A stretch of 64,000 nt of DNA, taken from contig NZ_JAIETU010000002.1 in NCBI RefSeq assembly GCF_019744875.1, positions 868,001 to 932,000 of the forward strand, written 5' to 3'. The notes beneath the pieces are model-generated. The model ran no database searches, was not told the DNA's origin, and saw nothing but the letters and a program-made list of their open reading frames with translations. The DNA comes from Hyphomicrobium sp. (lineage in GTDB: Bacteria > Pseudomonadota > Alphaproteobacteria > Rhizobiales > Hyphomicrobiaceae). The position numbers and the translations under genes are program-made. How positions within the stretch are numbered: the first letter of the stretch is position 1; each line of letters begins with the position of its first letter. Positions 1-8,264 of this stretch are shown piece by piece.

Positions 1-212
1 GGCGCGTCGGCAGCCGGATCTGGATGTCGCGCTGCAAGCGGGTCGGCACGTCCTCGAATTTCGAGATCGAGCTGATGGAGCTGCGCGTTCCCCGCACCAA
101 GAACATCAGCGAAGACATCCGCTGGATCATGACGGAGATGCAAAAGCAGTTCGAGCTCTGGGTGCGCGACGCGCCGGAGCAGTGGATGTGGTCGAACCGG
201 CGCTGGAGCTGA
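1..212 (+). CDS. Lipid A biosynthesis acyltransferase (LpxL/HtrB-like), C-terminal fragment
   Basis: This is the 3' end of a gene that enters from the left edge; about 69 residues are visible and no start is in the window. The ending (IRWIMTEMQKQFE, then APEQWMWSNRRWS) matches the C-terminal signature of the lauroyl/myristoyl acyltransferases, which finish with a Pro-Glu-Gln-Trp-x-Trp and Arg-Arg-Trp motif. These inner-membrane enzymes add secondary acyl chains to lipid A. The catalytic HxxxxD motif would lie upstream of the window, so activity and the exact paralogue cannot be judged. A GTG-started hydrolase gene follows 16 nt later on the same strand, so the two may be co-transcribed. Confidence 0.75.
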   Translation, partial: RVGSRIWMSRCKRVGTSSNFEIELMELRVPRTKNISEDIRWIMTEMQKQFELWVRDAPEQWMWSNRRWS

Positions 213-228
213 GGGGAGGCTTGCTGCC

Positions 229-1110
229 GTGACCGGACACATGCGCGTGTTGCGCCCTCATCCCGCGATCTTCGCCTTCTACGACGGGCGCGTGCCGGGC
301 TACCGGTTCGCCGAAGAGCCCAACTGGGTCGACGAAGGGGCGCTGGCGCTCGGCATCGCGAGCTATGCGATCGTGAGCGGCACGCATGCCCTTGTCTACG
401 ACACGCACGTCTCGCTTCCGCACGCGGCCGAAATCCGCGAAACTCTCGCGCAGGAGGGCGTTACGACGTTCACCGTCGTGCTGAGCCACTGGCATCTCGA
501 TCATGTCGCGGGCACGGGCGCGTTCGCCGACTGCGAGATCATTTCCACGGAGCGCACCGCAGCGCATCTCGAGCGCCACCGGGCCGCCATCGAAGCGGGT
601 ACGCACGAAGGGCCGCCCGCGATCTCGCCGCTCGTGCTGCCGACGCGCGTCTTTTCCGGCACGCTTGCGCTGGACATCGGAGCCATCCGCCTGGAGCTGA
701 TCGAGGCCGACATTCATAGCGACGACGCGGCCGTCGTGTGGTGGGAGAGCGAGCGCATTCTGCTCGCGGGCGACACCATGGAAGACACGGTCACGTATGT
801 CACCGAGCCGGACGGGCTCGAGCGGCACCTGGTGGATCTCGCGCGTCTCGACGCGCTCGCGCCGGCCCGCATTCTCCCGAACCACGGCGATCCCGACATC
901 ATCGCGCGCGGCGGATACAGCCGGGGCCTCAATCGGGCGATGCAGCAGTATGTCCGCACGCTGTTGCGCGCCCGGTCGGACGCCGCGCTCCGGGCCAGCC
1001 CGCTCAAGTCTCTCATCCAGGGGCCGCTCAATACGGGATGGATCACCTACTACGCGCCCTATGAAGAGGTGCACAAAGAAAACCTCGAAAAGGTCTGCGG
1101 CCCGACGTGA
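229..1110 (+). CDS. Metallo-beta-lactamase-fold hydrolase
   Basis: A 293-residue protein of the metallo-beta-lactamase fold. The motif SHWHLDH near residue 87 is the HxHxDH zinc-binding signature. A later Asp in LLAGDTMEDT and the His in LPNHGDP supply the other usual metal ligands. The GTG at 229 is chosen because GAGGGGAGG lies about 9 nt upstream; the in-frame ATG at 241 would be too close to that site. The substrate cannot be read from the sequence; glyoxalase II-like, lactonase and phosphodiesterase activities all occur in this fold. There is no signal peptide, so it is probably cytoplasmic. Its stop codon is the first unit of a short direct repeat. Confidence 0.85.
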   Translation: MTGHMRVLRPHPAIFAFYDGRVPGYRFAEEPNWVDEGALALGIASYAIVSGTHALVYDTHVSLPHAAEIRETLAQEGVTTFTVVLSHWHLDHVAGTGAFADCEIISTERTAAHLERHRAAIEAGTHEGPPAISPLVLPTRVFSGTLALDIGAIRLELIEADIHSDDAAVVWWESERILLAGDTMEDTVTYVTEPDGLERHLVDLARLDALAPARILPNHGDPDIIARGGYSRGLNRAMQQYVRTLLRARSDAALRASPLKSLIQGPLNTGWITYYAPYEEVHKENLEKVCGPT

Positions 1111-1137
1111 GGCCTGTGTGAGGCCCTGTGTGAGACC
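1108..1137 (+). repeat. Short direct repeat starting at the stop codon of the hydrolase gene
   Basis: TGAGGCCTGTG (11 nt) is followed at once by TGAGGCCCTGTG (12 nt) and then by TGAGACC. The first TGA is the hydrolase stop codon; the other two lie 11 and 23 nt downstream and fall in one other frame. Confidence 0.6.
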
Positions 1138-1293
1138 GGCGCGGGCCAGAACTTTGGCACGCCACAATGGGAACAGTCGGCAAGCCCTGCTCGCGCTGAA
1201 TCACAACCGCGTGTCACAGGCGCGAAGCCGATTGCGGTCGGGGTGCACTCTGCCTGTAATGCCGTTCCGGTAACGATCAGGAACGGCTCAGCG

Positions 1294-2001
1294 GTGCGGC
1301 GTCGTCTTTCAGTGATGTGCGCCTTCGCGCTGCTCGGGGTCACGGTTCCCTTCGCGGCGGCGACGGATGCAAAGCCATCTTGCGTCGACGATGCCATGCT
1401 CGTCTTCGACGCATCGGGCTCGATGGCGGCGGCCGACTTTCCCGAAGGCGCGCCGTCGCGCATGGACCGCGTGAGGCAGGCGTTGGGCAAGGTGCTGCCG
1501 TCCGCGACACAGACGCGGCGCCTCGGACTGCTCGTCTATGGGCCGGGCCGCAACTTCGACACCTGCCAGAATGTGGATCTACGCTTCGCACCCGTGTCGA
1601 ATGCGGGCCCGCGCATCATCAAGGAGGTCGACCGGCTCCGTCCGAACGGGCGCACGGCGTTGACATCCTCCGTGCAGCGGGCGGCGGACGTGCTGACAAT
1701 CGGCGAAAGGCCCGCGGTGATCGTGGCGCTCACCGACGGGCAGGACACGTGCGGGGGCGATGCCTGCCAGCTCGCGCGCACTCTCAAGGCTGCGCATTCC
1801 GCGCTCACCATCCATGTCATCGGCTATCGCCTGAAGCCCATGACGGGCCCAGCGCAGCCGTTTGTCGAGCGGTGCCTGGCCGACGAGACCGGCGGCATCT
1901 TCGCGACAGCCGAGACGACGGAGCAGCTCACGGAAGCGCTGTCGGAGACGCTCGGATGCCCGGCCGTGACGATGCTGCCGCCGCAAACGATGCAGCGATG
2001 A
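1294..2001 (+). CDS. Secreted VWA-domain protein
   Basis: A protein of about 235 residues with an N-terminal Arg-rich, hydrophobic signal sequence ending near AFAAAT, followed by a single von Willebrand factor A domain. The metal-ion-dependent adhesion site is intact: DASGS at about residues 39-43, a Thr in GRTALTSS, and the Asp in LTDGQD. Several Cys residues (in PSCVDD, DTCQN, DTCGGDAC, ERCLAD and GCPAV) suggest disulphides in the periplasm. I chose the GTG at 1294 because an AGGAACGG-like site precedes it and it places the signal peptide at the N-terminus; an ATG at 1243 is also in frame. The ligand is unknown. The domain differs from the degenerate VWA domain at 29.8-31.4 kb. Confidence 0.7.
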   Translation: MRRRLSVMCAFALLGVTVPFAAATDAKPSCVDDAMLVFDASGSMAAADFPEGAPSRMDRVRQALGKVLPSATQTRRLGLLVYGPGRNFDTCQNVDLRFAPVSNAGPRIIKEVDRLRPNGRTALTSSVQRAADVLTIGERPAVIVALTDGQDTCGGDACQLARTLKAAHSALTIHVIGYRLKPMTGPAQPFVERCLADETGGIFATAETTEQLTEALSETLGCPAVTMLPPQTMQR

Positions 2002-2083
2002 GCGGCGCCAGGGCGCTCTCCCTGCGGGATTCGTGACGAACGCGCCGCCTTGGCAGCCGAAAGTTGGAGCGGAAGGCCCGCCA

Positions 2084-2098
2084 TTAACCTTTCGCTAA
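2084..2098 (+). promoter_or_regulatory. CtrA-like box (TTAA-N7-CTAA)
   Basis: TTAA, then seven bases, then CTAA, about 50 nt upstream of the 2145 start codon. The alphaproteobacterial cell-cycle regulator CtrA binds TTAA-N7-TTAA, so this is one mismatch from consensus. It is based on the sequence alone. Confidence 0.35.
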
Positions 2099-2108
2099 CC
2101 CTTTCGGG

Positions 2109-2128
2109 CAAGAGTTCGTTAACTCTTG
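2109..2128. promoter_or_regulatory. Perfect inverted repeat just upstream of the 2145 gene
   Basis: CAAGAGTT, loop CGTT, AACTCTTG: an 8-bp perfect stem ending 16 nt before the ATG at 2145. It could be an operator or a hairpin in the leader. It lacks a T-run, so it is not a standard terminator. Confidence 0.4.
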
Positions 2129-2144
2129 TGATTTTGGCCGCCCG

Positions 2145-2645
2145 ATGTCCGATCTCGACAGCTTTCCGCCCGCGATGACGTCATCGCTCAACGATGCGCA
2201 CAACGATACCGGACGCGTCGCGTTCTGCGGGCCGTTCGTGCTGTCCGCGATCACGGGCTATCCGATCAGCAAGGTCGAGGCGGCGATCAACGCCTACCGC
2301 AACCTGCCGGCGGACCTGCGCCATCGCGTCAAGGGCACCTATGCGGACGAGGTGGAGGGCGCGCTTGCGGTCTACGGCTTCGAGATGGCGCTGAAGGAAT
2401 CCTTCATGCACCTCGAGCGCAAGAAGCGGCCCAGCGTCTGGACCTGGATGCAGAAGCCCCGCAACGCGTGGGCGCATTACATCCTCGCGATCCACAAAGG
2501 CAAGGAAGGCCACTGGATCCTGATCAAGGGTGTCAAAATGTGCGACACCTTCACTGAAGGCCGCTGGACGTTCGTGTGCGACGGGCCGCACCGCGGCGCG
2601 CGCATCATGGAAGTTTTTGAAGTGCGGCGCTCACTTGAGCTGTAA
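2145..2645 (+). CDS. Unknown protein with a papain-like Cys-His-Asp pattern
   Basis: 166 residues, no signal peptide and no membrane segment. I do not recognise a named family. The sequence has FCGPFVLSAITGYP near residue 28 and, later, HWILIKGVKMCDT. A CGP motif at the start of a helix followed by H-hydrophobic-G-x-D resembles the peptidase C39 or papain-like arrangement, with candidate residues Cys28, His123 and Asp134. In related phage and bacterial proteins this arrangement gives cysteine peptidase or amidase activity, but that is inference here. A CtrA-like box and an inverted repeat precede it. Its stop codon lies in the first unit of a perfectly spaced 16-bp triple repeat. Confidence 0.6.
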   Translation: MSDLDSFPPAMTSSLNDAHNDTGRVAFCGPFVLSAITGYPISKVEAAINAYRNLPADLRHRVKGTYADEVEGALAVYGFEMALKESFMHLERKKRPSVWTWMQKPRNAWAHYILAIHKGKEGHWILIKGVKMCDTFTEGRWTFVCDGPHRGARIMEVFEVRRSLEL

Positions 2646-2684
2646 CGCGGGCGAGCTGTAACGTGGGGCAGCTGTAACGCGGGG
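2637..2684 (+). repeat. Three tandem 16-bp units carrying the stop codon of the 2145 gene
   Basis: Units at 2637-2652, 2653-2668 and 2669-2684 share the form (G/C)AGCTGTAACG(C/T)GGG(C/G). Each holds TAA, at 2643, 2659 and 2675. The first is the gene's stop. Because the period is 16, the three stops occupy all three forward frames. Confidence 0.9.
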
Positions 2685-2762
2685 AACTGGGCGACAAGCG
2701 CTTTGCCGCGATAGTTTGCGTCCGCCTGCCGGATTTTCGGCGGCGCGCCGGCGCAGATTTTC

Positions 2763-3512
2763 ATGACCCCCGAGCTCACGGCCATCGTCGAAGAAGCCTA
2801 TCGCGTGTTCGGCCGCTATCAGCTGGCCGATACGCTTACCGTCTGCCATTGCAACGTCTGCATGACGGTCGATGTCGAGCGCGAGCTGATCAAAACGCCG
2901 CTGCGCCAGATCCCTTCTCTCACCCTTGCCGAGTACACCAACTCCGCCCACGATTGGGACGACGGGCCGGTGGCGCGCGAGATGCGGTACTTCCTGCCGC
3001 GCTACTTCGAGCTGATCGCCGCCTACGACCCGCCCGACAACATCGGCCTCGACATCTGCCTGCGCCGGATCGGGCGCGGAGGCTGGCGCAGCAAGTGGCC
3101 GGTGGAAGAAGAGCAGCTCATCGACCGGTTCCTCGACGCCTTCCTGGTCGCGAGCCTTGCACGGCTCGATCTGGCGCTGTGGCCCGTGGGATGGCGCCTC
3201 GACTTCGACTTTGCGGACGTGCTGACGATGATCGTCACCGCGGACGGCGATCTCGATCGCGCGCTCGCGGCGTGGGATGGAGCGGCGGATCCGGCGGCTG
3301 CGATCCACATGGCGGCGCTCAGGAGCGATGTTCTGACACTCAACGGCCGTCCGTGCCTCGACAATCCCTTTCTCGAAGACCATCGGACGGAAGCCGACAA
3401 GATCGGCGCCTTCCTGATGCGGGACGACGTCGACCGGCGGATCGAGGCCGCGTTTTTCATGGTTTCAGATCCCAGGCTGCAGCAGATCCTTTCCGACGCT
3501 ATGGTGCGATAA
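2763..3512 (+). CDS. Conserved protein of unknown function with an N-terminal CxCxxC motif
   Basis: 249 residues, rich in acidic and aromatic positions and with no signal peptide. Near residue 28 it has VCHCNVCM, a CxCxxC cluster that could bind metal. The motif is followed by an extended region with LTLAEYTNSAHDW and YFLPRYFEL, then an alpha-helical C-terminal half. I do not recognise a family with a known function. It starts about 80 nt after the triple repeat that ends the previous gene and reads in the same direction as the genes around it, so co-expression with them is possible. Codon usage matches its neighbours and gives no sign of recent transfer. Confidence 0.6.
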   Translation: MTPELTAIVEEAYRVFGRYQLADTLTVCHCNVCMTVDVERELIKTPLRQIPSLTLAEYTNSAHDWDDGPVAREMRYFLPRYFELIAAYDPPDNIGLDICLRRIGRGGWRSKWPVEEEQLIDRFLDAFLVASLARLDLALWPVGWRLDFDFADVLTMIVTADGDLDRALAAWDGAADPAAAIHMAALRSDVLTLNGRPCLDNPFLEDHRTEADKIGAFLMRDDVDRRIEAAFFMVSDPRLQQILSDAMVR

Positions 3513-3543
3513 CGTCTTTTTCCTTCCAGCGGAGCGACAGACG

Positions 3544-4017
3544 ATGACTTCACTCCTTCCCCGCCGGCGTTCGCCGCTACTGATGATTGCCGCGCTGATC
3601 GCGGCCGGCGCCTCAAACCCGGCACGCGCGGGCGGCAGCGATCCCAAGGCGGTTCTCGACGATCTCTTCGGCCAGATGAATTCGATGTGCGGCGGCAATG
3701 GCGACGGCCCGGCCTACGATCTCGATGCGCTGGCCAAGAAGTACTTCGTGCCCGCGCTCGTCAAAATCATCACGCGCGACTACGAGCAGCCCGGCGCGCT
3801 CGGCTTCGACATCCTGATCGATGGGCAAGACTGCAAGACGAGCGACCTCAAGCTCGACATCATCGGTGGCGGGGGCAGCACGTCGATCGGCAGGGCGACG
3901 TTCAAAAACTTTGGCGAGGAGCGGGTCATCGACCTTCTCATGACGAATGCCGGCGGAGACTGGATGGTGACCGATGTCGTTTATCGCCACCGGCCGTTCT
4001 CGCTCAAGGCGCAATAG
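3544..4017 (+). CDS. Small secreted protein of unknown function
   Basis: 157 residues with a clear Sec signal peptide: an Arg-rich start, a hydrophobic core (LLMIAALIAAGA) and a probable cleavage after ARAG near residue 30. The mature part has two Cys (NSMCGG and DGQDCKT) that could pair in the periplasm. The alternating pattern in the second half (ITRDYEQPGALGFDILIDGQD, then WMVTDVVYRHR) recalls DUF3828/NTF2-like periplasmic proteins, but the match is weak. It follows the 2763 gene by 31 nt and precedes the next secreted or membrane-anchored protein by 25 nt, so the three probably form one transcript. Confidence 0.55.
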   Translation: MTSLLPRRRSPLLMIAALIAAGASNPARAGGSDPKAVLDDLFGQMNSMCGGNGDGPAYDLDALAKKYFVPALVKIITRDYEQPGALGFDILIDGQDCKTSDLKLDIIGGGGSTSIGRATFKNFGEERVIDLLMTNAGGDWMVTDVVYRHRPFSLKAQ

Positions 4018-4042
4018 GCAGCTCAACGCCGGAGGATCGAGA

Positions 4043-5632
4043 ATGCCGGGCCAGCCGCGAACGTTCGATGCTCCACGCCATGCGATTTCAGGTCGCGCGC
4101 TTGCAGCACTTGCCTGCCTCGTGCTGCTGACCGGGTGGCGGTTCGGACCGCCGGTGACGTTCTTCGAAGATCAGGCCGGCATCGTGTCCGCGGTCGAAGC
4201 GCTGCGCAAAGCGGGTGGCCTCGAACGCGCGCTGTCGGTCTCCATCACGGCAGACGAGGTGAGCATCGAGGCGCAGGACCCGAACCGCATCCAGCACGTC
4301 AACCGGTGGGTGCGCGAGCGCAACAGGATCGGCTCGTTCAACTGGGATGAGACTTCGGGGCCCGATCCCGTCGAGCTCAACCTGATCGACAAAGACCTCA
4401 ACGCCAATCTCTTCAATCTTTCGGACGTCGACTTCAGTGCGGCCGGCAAGGTCATCCGCGAGGCCATCTCGCGGGCAGCCCTCGAAGATCCCGCGCACAT
4501 TTCGTCCATCGAGATCCGGCGCCAACTCTACCTGCTGCCGAAGCCGTCGAGCGGCGACGTGTGGTGGACCGTCGACGTCAGAAGCGGGCGAGAAAGCGCG
4601 CGCGTGCAGACGGACGCCAAGGGCAACGTCGTGCGCGTCGATCTTGCGGGCACGAACAGGGGCAAGGCGTTCGATCTGCTCGCCTCGCTCGACAAGCTGC
4701 CGGAAGCCGCGCAGGCCTTCCGCGACGGCGTCGGAGACGGCGCTGTGCTGATCAAAGCCAGCATGTCGCCGCGCGGCGTCTCATTCGAGACCAACCTCGA
4801 GGAGAAGTCGCCGCTGCTCGTGAGCCTCAAGCACCGGCAGGTCTATCAATGGAGCCTCAACGGTCTCAACCGGGTGATGGGCAACATCGACACCAGCGAG
4901 CATTTTGGCGTGGAGCCGCCGTTCGCGGTTCAAGACACCGACTGGAGTCTCGCCGAGCGGCTGGTGCGAAAAGCGAAAGGCACCCTCGGCATGCCGAACG
5001 CGAAGCTCGCCGAGATCGAGCTTTCGAAACCCAAGGATCGCGCCGGGCCGCCGCAGCTCGAATGGGAAATCACGCTTGAAGAGGGCGGCGAAAAGGGTAT
5101 CGCGCTCTTCGACGCGAAGGGCGATCCCTTGGGCCATACCTTGCCCAAGAGCCGGCAGAAAGCATTCGACGGCCGCAATCCGGAGGCGTGGCCGGCTGCG
5201 CTGGCGCTGATTTCAGGTTCGTTCGGCGGCGACGGCGCAATCGCGGAGGTGATCCTCTACGACAAGCACATCCGCATTTCGGCGCTCGATCCGCAGCATC
5301 CCGGCCAGCTCGGAGAGTTCCTGCTCGACGAGACCGGCATCAAGAGATTCGAAACCGTGTCGCCGTTTACGGAAGCCAATCCGCGATTCTCGGTTGCGGA
5401 TCTCAAGGCGCTCGATGCGGGCCAGATGCGCAAGCTGCAGGAGGCGACCGAGCAGCGGATCGGACTCCCCGCGTCGAAGATCACGACGATCACCATCGGG
5501 CGCGCCAGCCTGGATCCCTCACCTCAGGGCCGTGTAACGGTCGAGATTCGCGCGGAGGAAGCGCCGTTCGGACGCGGCGGCCGGGTGAACTGGGAAATCG
5601 ACGGCCGCGAGATCAAGGCCTACCTGCCGTAG
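4043..5632 (+). CDS. Large membrane-anchored or exported protein of unknown function
   Basis: About 529 residues. The ATG at 4043 is chosen because GGAGGA lies 6 nt upstream; the frame is open further upstream but without a better site. One hydrophobic segment (ALAALACLVLLTGW, about residues 20-33) is the only membrane or signal sequence. The rest is soluble, acidic and apparently repetitive in fold: stretches resembling ITADEVSIEAQDP, IKASMSPRGVSFE and VILYDKHIRISALDP recur with similar spacing, which suggests tandem copies of one alpha-beta domain. I do not recognise the family. It is the last gene of the plus-strand run; a bidirectional hairpin lies just beyond it. Confidence 0.55.
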   Translation: MPGQPRTFDAPRHAISGRALAALACLVLLTGWRFGPPVTFFEDQAGIVSAVEALRKAGGLERALSVSITADEVSIEAQDPNRIQHVNRWVRERNRIGSFNWDETSGPDPVELNLIDKDLNANLFNLSDVDFSAAGKVIREAISRAALEDPAHISSIEIRRQLYLLPKPSSGDVWWTVDVRSGRESARVQTDAKGNVVRVDLAGTNRGKAFDLLASLDKLPEAAQAFRDGVGDGAVLIKASMSPRGVSFETNLEEKSPLLVSLKHRQVYQWSLNGLNRVMGNIDTSEHFGVEPPFAVQDTDWSLAERLVRKAKGTLGMPNAKLAEIELSKPKDRAGPPQLEWEITLEEGGEKGIALFDAKGDPLGHTLPKSRQKAFDGRNPEAWPAALALISGSFGGDGAIAEVILYDKHIRISALDPQHPGQLGEFLLDETGIKRFETVSPFTEANPRFSVADLKALDAGQMRKLQEATEQRIGLPASKITTITIGRASLDPSPQGRVTVEIRAEEAPFGRGGRVNWEIDGREIKAYLP

Positions 5633-5660
5633 GCCAGACGTGTCGTGCGCGGAAAACGAC

Positions 5661-5689
5661 AAGGGCCCGATGCGCTGCATCGGGCCTTT
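5661..5689 (-). terminator. Terminator of the ribosomal superoperon, after rplQ
   Basis: GGCCCGATGC, loop GCT, GCATCGGGCC (5664-5686), flanked on the minus strand by a T-rich stretch. It lies 25 nt after the rplQ stop and also faces the end of the plus-strand gene at 5632, so it may act in both directions. Confidence 0.75.
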
Positions 5690-5714
5690 GCTAATCCGGG
5701 ATGTCGAGATCCGC

Positions 5715-6140
5715 TTACGCGTTCTCGGCAGCAGCCTTCTGCTCTTCGTGGCGTGCGCGATCTTCGGCGCCCTTCACGGACTCATCGCGATCCACCAGCT
5801 CGATGACGGCGCGCGGTGCGCTGTCGCCGTAGCGGAAGCCGGCCTTGAGAACGCGCGAGTAGCCGCCGGCGCGATTCTTGTAGCGCGGGCCGAGCACGTC
5901 GAAGAGCTTCTTGACCATGTCCTCGTCGCGCATGCGTGCTGCAGCGAGGCGGCGGGAGTTGAGATCACCGCGCTTAGCGAGCGTGATGTACTTGTCGATG
6001 ATGCGCTTCAGGTCCTTGGCCTTCGGCAGCGTCGTGACGATCTGTTCGTGCTTGATGAGGGCAGCCGCCATGTTCGAGAACATGGCCTGGCGATGTGCGC
6101 TCTGGCGGCCGAAACGGCGGCCCAACTTTCCGTGTCTCAT
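5715..6140 (-). CDS. rplQ: 50S ribosomal protein L17
   Basis: 141 residues, the expected length for alphaproteobacterial L17. The N-terminus ([12 protein letters not shown], then [17 protein letters not shown]) is diagnostic. The C-terminal tail is Ala/Glu rich, as is common in this class. L17 sits near the exit tunnel of the large subunit. The gene is the last of the alpha operon, 135 nt after rpoA, with a hairpin of the intergenic-repeat type in that gap and a strong terminator downstream. Confidence 0.98.
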   Translation of the reverse strand: MRHGKLGRRFGRQSAHRQAMFSNMAAALIKHEQIVTTLPKAKDLKRIIDKYITLAKRGDLNSRRLAAARMRDEDMVKKLFDVLGPRYKNRAGGYSRVLKAGFRYGDSAPRAVIELVDRDESVKGAEDRARHEEQKAAAENA

Positions 6141-6235
6141 AGCTTTCTCTTTTCTCTTCGGTTGTTACGGGGAGGTTCTTCGGCCTCACCTCGTAGTCTC
6201 GTCCAACGTTTCCCCTATTGCGGAGAAACGCAAAT

Positions 6236-6260
6236 CCCTCCCCCGCTTGGCGGGAGAGGG
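6236..6260. repeat. Intergenic hairpin between rpoA and rplQ
   Basis: CCCTCCCCCGC, loop TTG, GCGGGAGAGGG: an 11-bp stem with one C-A mismatch. Its form resembles the dispersed GC-rich palindromes common between genes in Rhizobiales. It lies in the rpoA-rplQ gap and could stabilise or attenuate the transcript. Confidence 0.6.
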
Positions 6261-6275
6261 AAATTTCTTGCGATC

Positions 6276-7301
6276 CTAGTACTGATCCTCGAAGCGCTTG
6301 GCCAGCTCTTCGATGTTGTCCGGCGGCCAGTTCGGCACTTCCATGCCGAGGTGGAGGCCCATGCCAGCCAGAACTTCCTTGATCTCGTTGAGCGACTTGC
6401 GGCCGAAGTTCGGCGTGCGCAGCATCTCGGCTTCGGTCTTCTGGATCAGGTCGCCGATGTAGACGATGTTGTCGTTCTTCAGGCAGTTCGCAGAGCGAAC
6501 GCTGAGCTCGAGCTCGTCCACCTTCTTGAGGAGCGCGGCGTTGAACGCCAGCTCCGGATGACGGCTTTCCTCGACGGCCTTCTTCGGCTCTTCGAAGTTG
6601 ATGAAGACAGCCAGCTGGTCCTGCAGGATGCGGGCGGCGAGCGCCACTGCGTCCTCGGCCTTCACCGATCCGTCCGTCTCGAGGCTCATGGTGAGCTTGT
6701 CGTAATCGAGGATCTGACCTTCGCGGGTGTTCTCGACCTTGTAGGAGACCTTCGTCACCGGCGTGTAGAGGCTGTCGACCGGGATGAGGCCGATCGGGGC
6801 GTCATCCGGACGGTTGCGCTCGGCGGCGACGTAGCCCTTGCCCATGTCGGCGGTGAATTCCATGCGGATCTGCGCGCCCTGGTCGAGGTGGCAGATGACG
6901 TGCTCGGGATTCAGGATGTCGACTTCGGAACCGGTCTCGATGTCGCCGGCCTTGACGGGGCCAGGGCCTTCCTTCTTCAGCACCATGCGCTTGACGCCAT
7001 CCGAGTGGATGCGCAGCGCGATTTCCTTGATGTTCAGGATCATGCTGGTGACGTCCTCGCGGACGCCAGGGATCGACGAGAACTCATGGAGCACGCCGTC
7101 GATGTGCACGGTCTTGATGGCAGCGCCCTGCAGCGAGGACAGGAGCACGCGGCGGAGCGCGTTGCCGAGCGTCATGCCGAAGCCGCGCTCAAGCGGCTCA
7201 GCGATCACGGTCGCGTTGCGGGTGCGGTCGCGGCCCGGAATGATCTCGAGCTTCGACGGCTTGATGAGGTCTTGCCAGTTCTTTTGCAGTACGTTCGTCA
7301 C
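6276..7301 (-). CDS. rpoA: RNA polymerase subunit alpha
   Basis: 341 residues when started at the GTG at 7301, which has a GAGGA site about 6 nt upstream and gives the standard N-terminus ([15 protein letters not shown]). The N-terminal assembly domain includes [22 protein letters not shown], and the C-terminal DNA-binding domain includes [21 protein letters not shown] and LGRK-like [10 protein letters not shown]. The subunit nucleates assembly of core polymerase and contacts UP elements and activators. It is the penultimate gene of the alpha operon, after rpsM and rpsK. A longer frame upstream of 7301 is poorly conserved. Confidence 0.97.
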   Translation of the reverse strand: MTNVLQKNWQDLIKPSKLEIIPGRDRTRNATVIAEPLERGFGMTLGNALRRVLLSSLQGAAIKTVHIDGVLHEFSSIPGVREDVTSMILNIKEIALRIHSDGVKRMVLKKEGPGPVKAGDIETGSEVDILNPEHVICHLDQGAQIRMEFTADMGKGYVAAERNRPDDAPIGLIPVDSLYTPVTKVSYKVENTREGQILDYDKLTMSLETDGSVKAEDAVALAARILQDQLAVFINFEEPKKAVEESRHPELAFNAALLKKVDELELSVRSANCLKNDNIVYIGDLIQKTEAEMLRTPNFGRKSLNEIKEVLAGMGLHLGMEVPNWPPDNIEELAKRFEDQY

Positions 7302-7434
7302 GGGGGGTCCTCGTAGCGGTTCTGGGTGCCTTCTCGCCGGGGGGCGGCACGCTTCCAACAGAGGATGAGTTCGGGTCAGGGAACGGGCGCGTGGCGCGCT
7401 AGTCCGCCCGTCCGAGCACCTGAACTCGCTTCAC

Positions 7435-7833
7435 TTATACGCGGCGGCGCTTACGCGGACGGCAGCCGTTGTGCGGGATCGGCGTCACGTCGCGGATCGA
7501 GGTGATCTGGAAGCCGACCGACTGCAGGGCGCGGAGGGCCGACTCACGGCCGGATCCGGGGCCGCAGACTTCAACTTCGAGCACCTTCATGCCGTGCTCC
7601 ATGGCCTTCTTGCCGGCATCCTCGGCAGCCATCTGAGCGGCGAAGGGCGTCGACTTACGCGAACCCTTGAAGCCCATGGTGCCCGAAGACGACCAGGCGA
7701 GCGTGTTGCCCTGGGCATCCGTGATGGTGATCATCGTGTTGTTGAACGAGGCATTCACGTGCGCGACGCCCGAGGTAATGTTCTTCTTCTCGCGGCGGCG
7801 GACTTTCGTGCGCCCCTGTGTTTCTTTGGCCAT
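7435..7833 (-). CDS. rpsK: 30S ribosomal protein S11
   Basis: 132 residues, slightly longer than the usual 128-130. The conserved core ([36 protein letters not shown]) and the basic tail ([12 protein letters not shown]) are all present. S11 lines the mRNA exit platform of the small subunit. It lies between rpsM and rpoA in the alpha operon. Confidence 0.98.
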   Translation of the reverse strand: MAKETQGRTKVRRREKKNITSGVAHVNASFNNTMITITDAQGNTLAWSSSGTMGFKGSRKSTPFAAQMAAEDAGKKAMEHGMKVLEVEVCGPGSGRESALRALQSVGFQITSIRDVTPIPHNGCRPRKRRRV

Positions 7834-7892
7834 GTCGTAACTCCCAATGCCCGCCGCTTAACGGGCTAATCCCAGTGCTGTCGAGGACAGCC

Positions 7893-8264
7893 TTATGCCT
7901 TCTTCTTGCCGGCGATCGGCTTAGCCGGACCCTTACGGGTGCGCGCGTTGGTGTGGGTCCGCTGGCCGCGCACGGGGAGACCCTTGCGGTGGCGCAGGCC
8001 GCGGTAGCAACCGAGATCCATCAAGCGCTTGATATTCATACCGACTTCGCGGCGAAGATCGCCTTCGACGACGTAGTCGCGGTCGATCGTTTCGCGGATC
8101 TGCAAGACTTCCGCGTCCGTCAGCTGATTGACGCGGCGATCAGCAGGAATGCCGACCTTGCTGCAGATCTGCTCCGCAAACTTGGGCCCGATCCCATGGA
8201 TGTACTGAAGCGCAATGAGGACGCGCTTCTGCGTCGGGATATTCACACCAGCTATACGAGCCAC
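7893..8264 (-). CDS. rpsM: 30S ribosomal protein S13
   Basis: 123 residues. The start [14 protein letters not shown], the helix-two-turn-helix region ([13 protein letters not shown]) and the tail [13 protein letters not shown] identify S13, the small-subunit head protein that bridges to the large subunit. A 220-nt gap separates it from adk, larger than other gaps in the cluster. That gap contains a good promoter candidate, so rpsM may open a separate alpha-operon transcript. Confidence 0.98.
   Translation of the reverse strand: MARIAGVNIPTQKRVLIALQYIHGIGPKFAEQICSKVGIPADRRVNQLTDAEVLQIRETIDRDYVVEGDLRREVGMNIKRLMDLGCYRGLRHRKGLPVRGQRTHTNARTRKGPAKPIAGKKKA

Noticed and set aside
5640-7316. A 558-residue open frame spanning rplQ and rpoA on the plus strand
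   Set aside because: It crosses the operon terminator and is antisense to two conserved genes.
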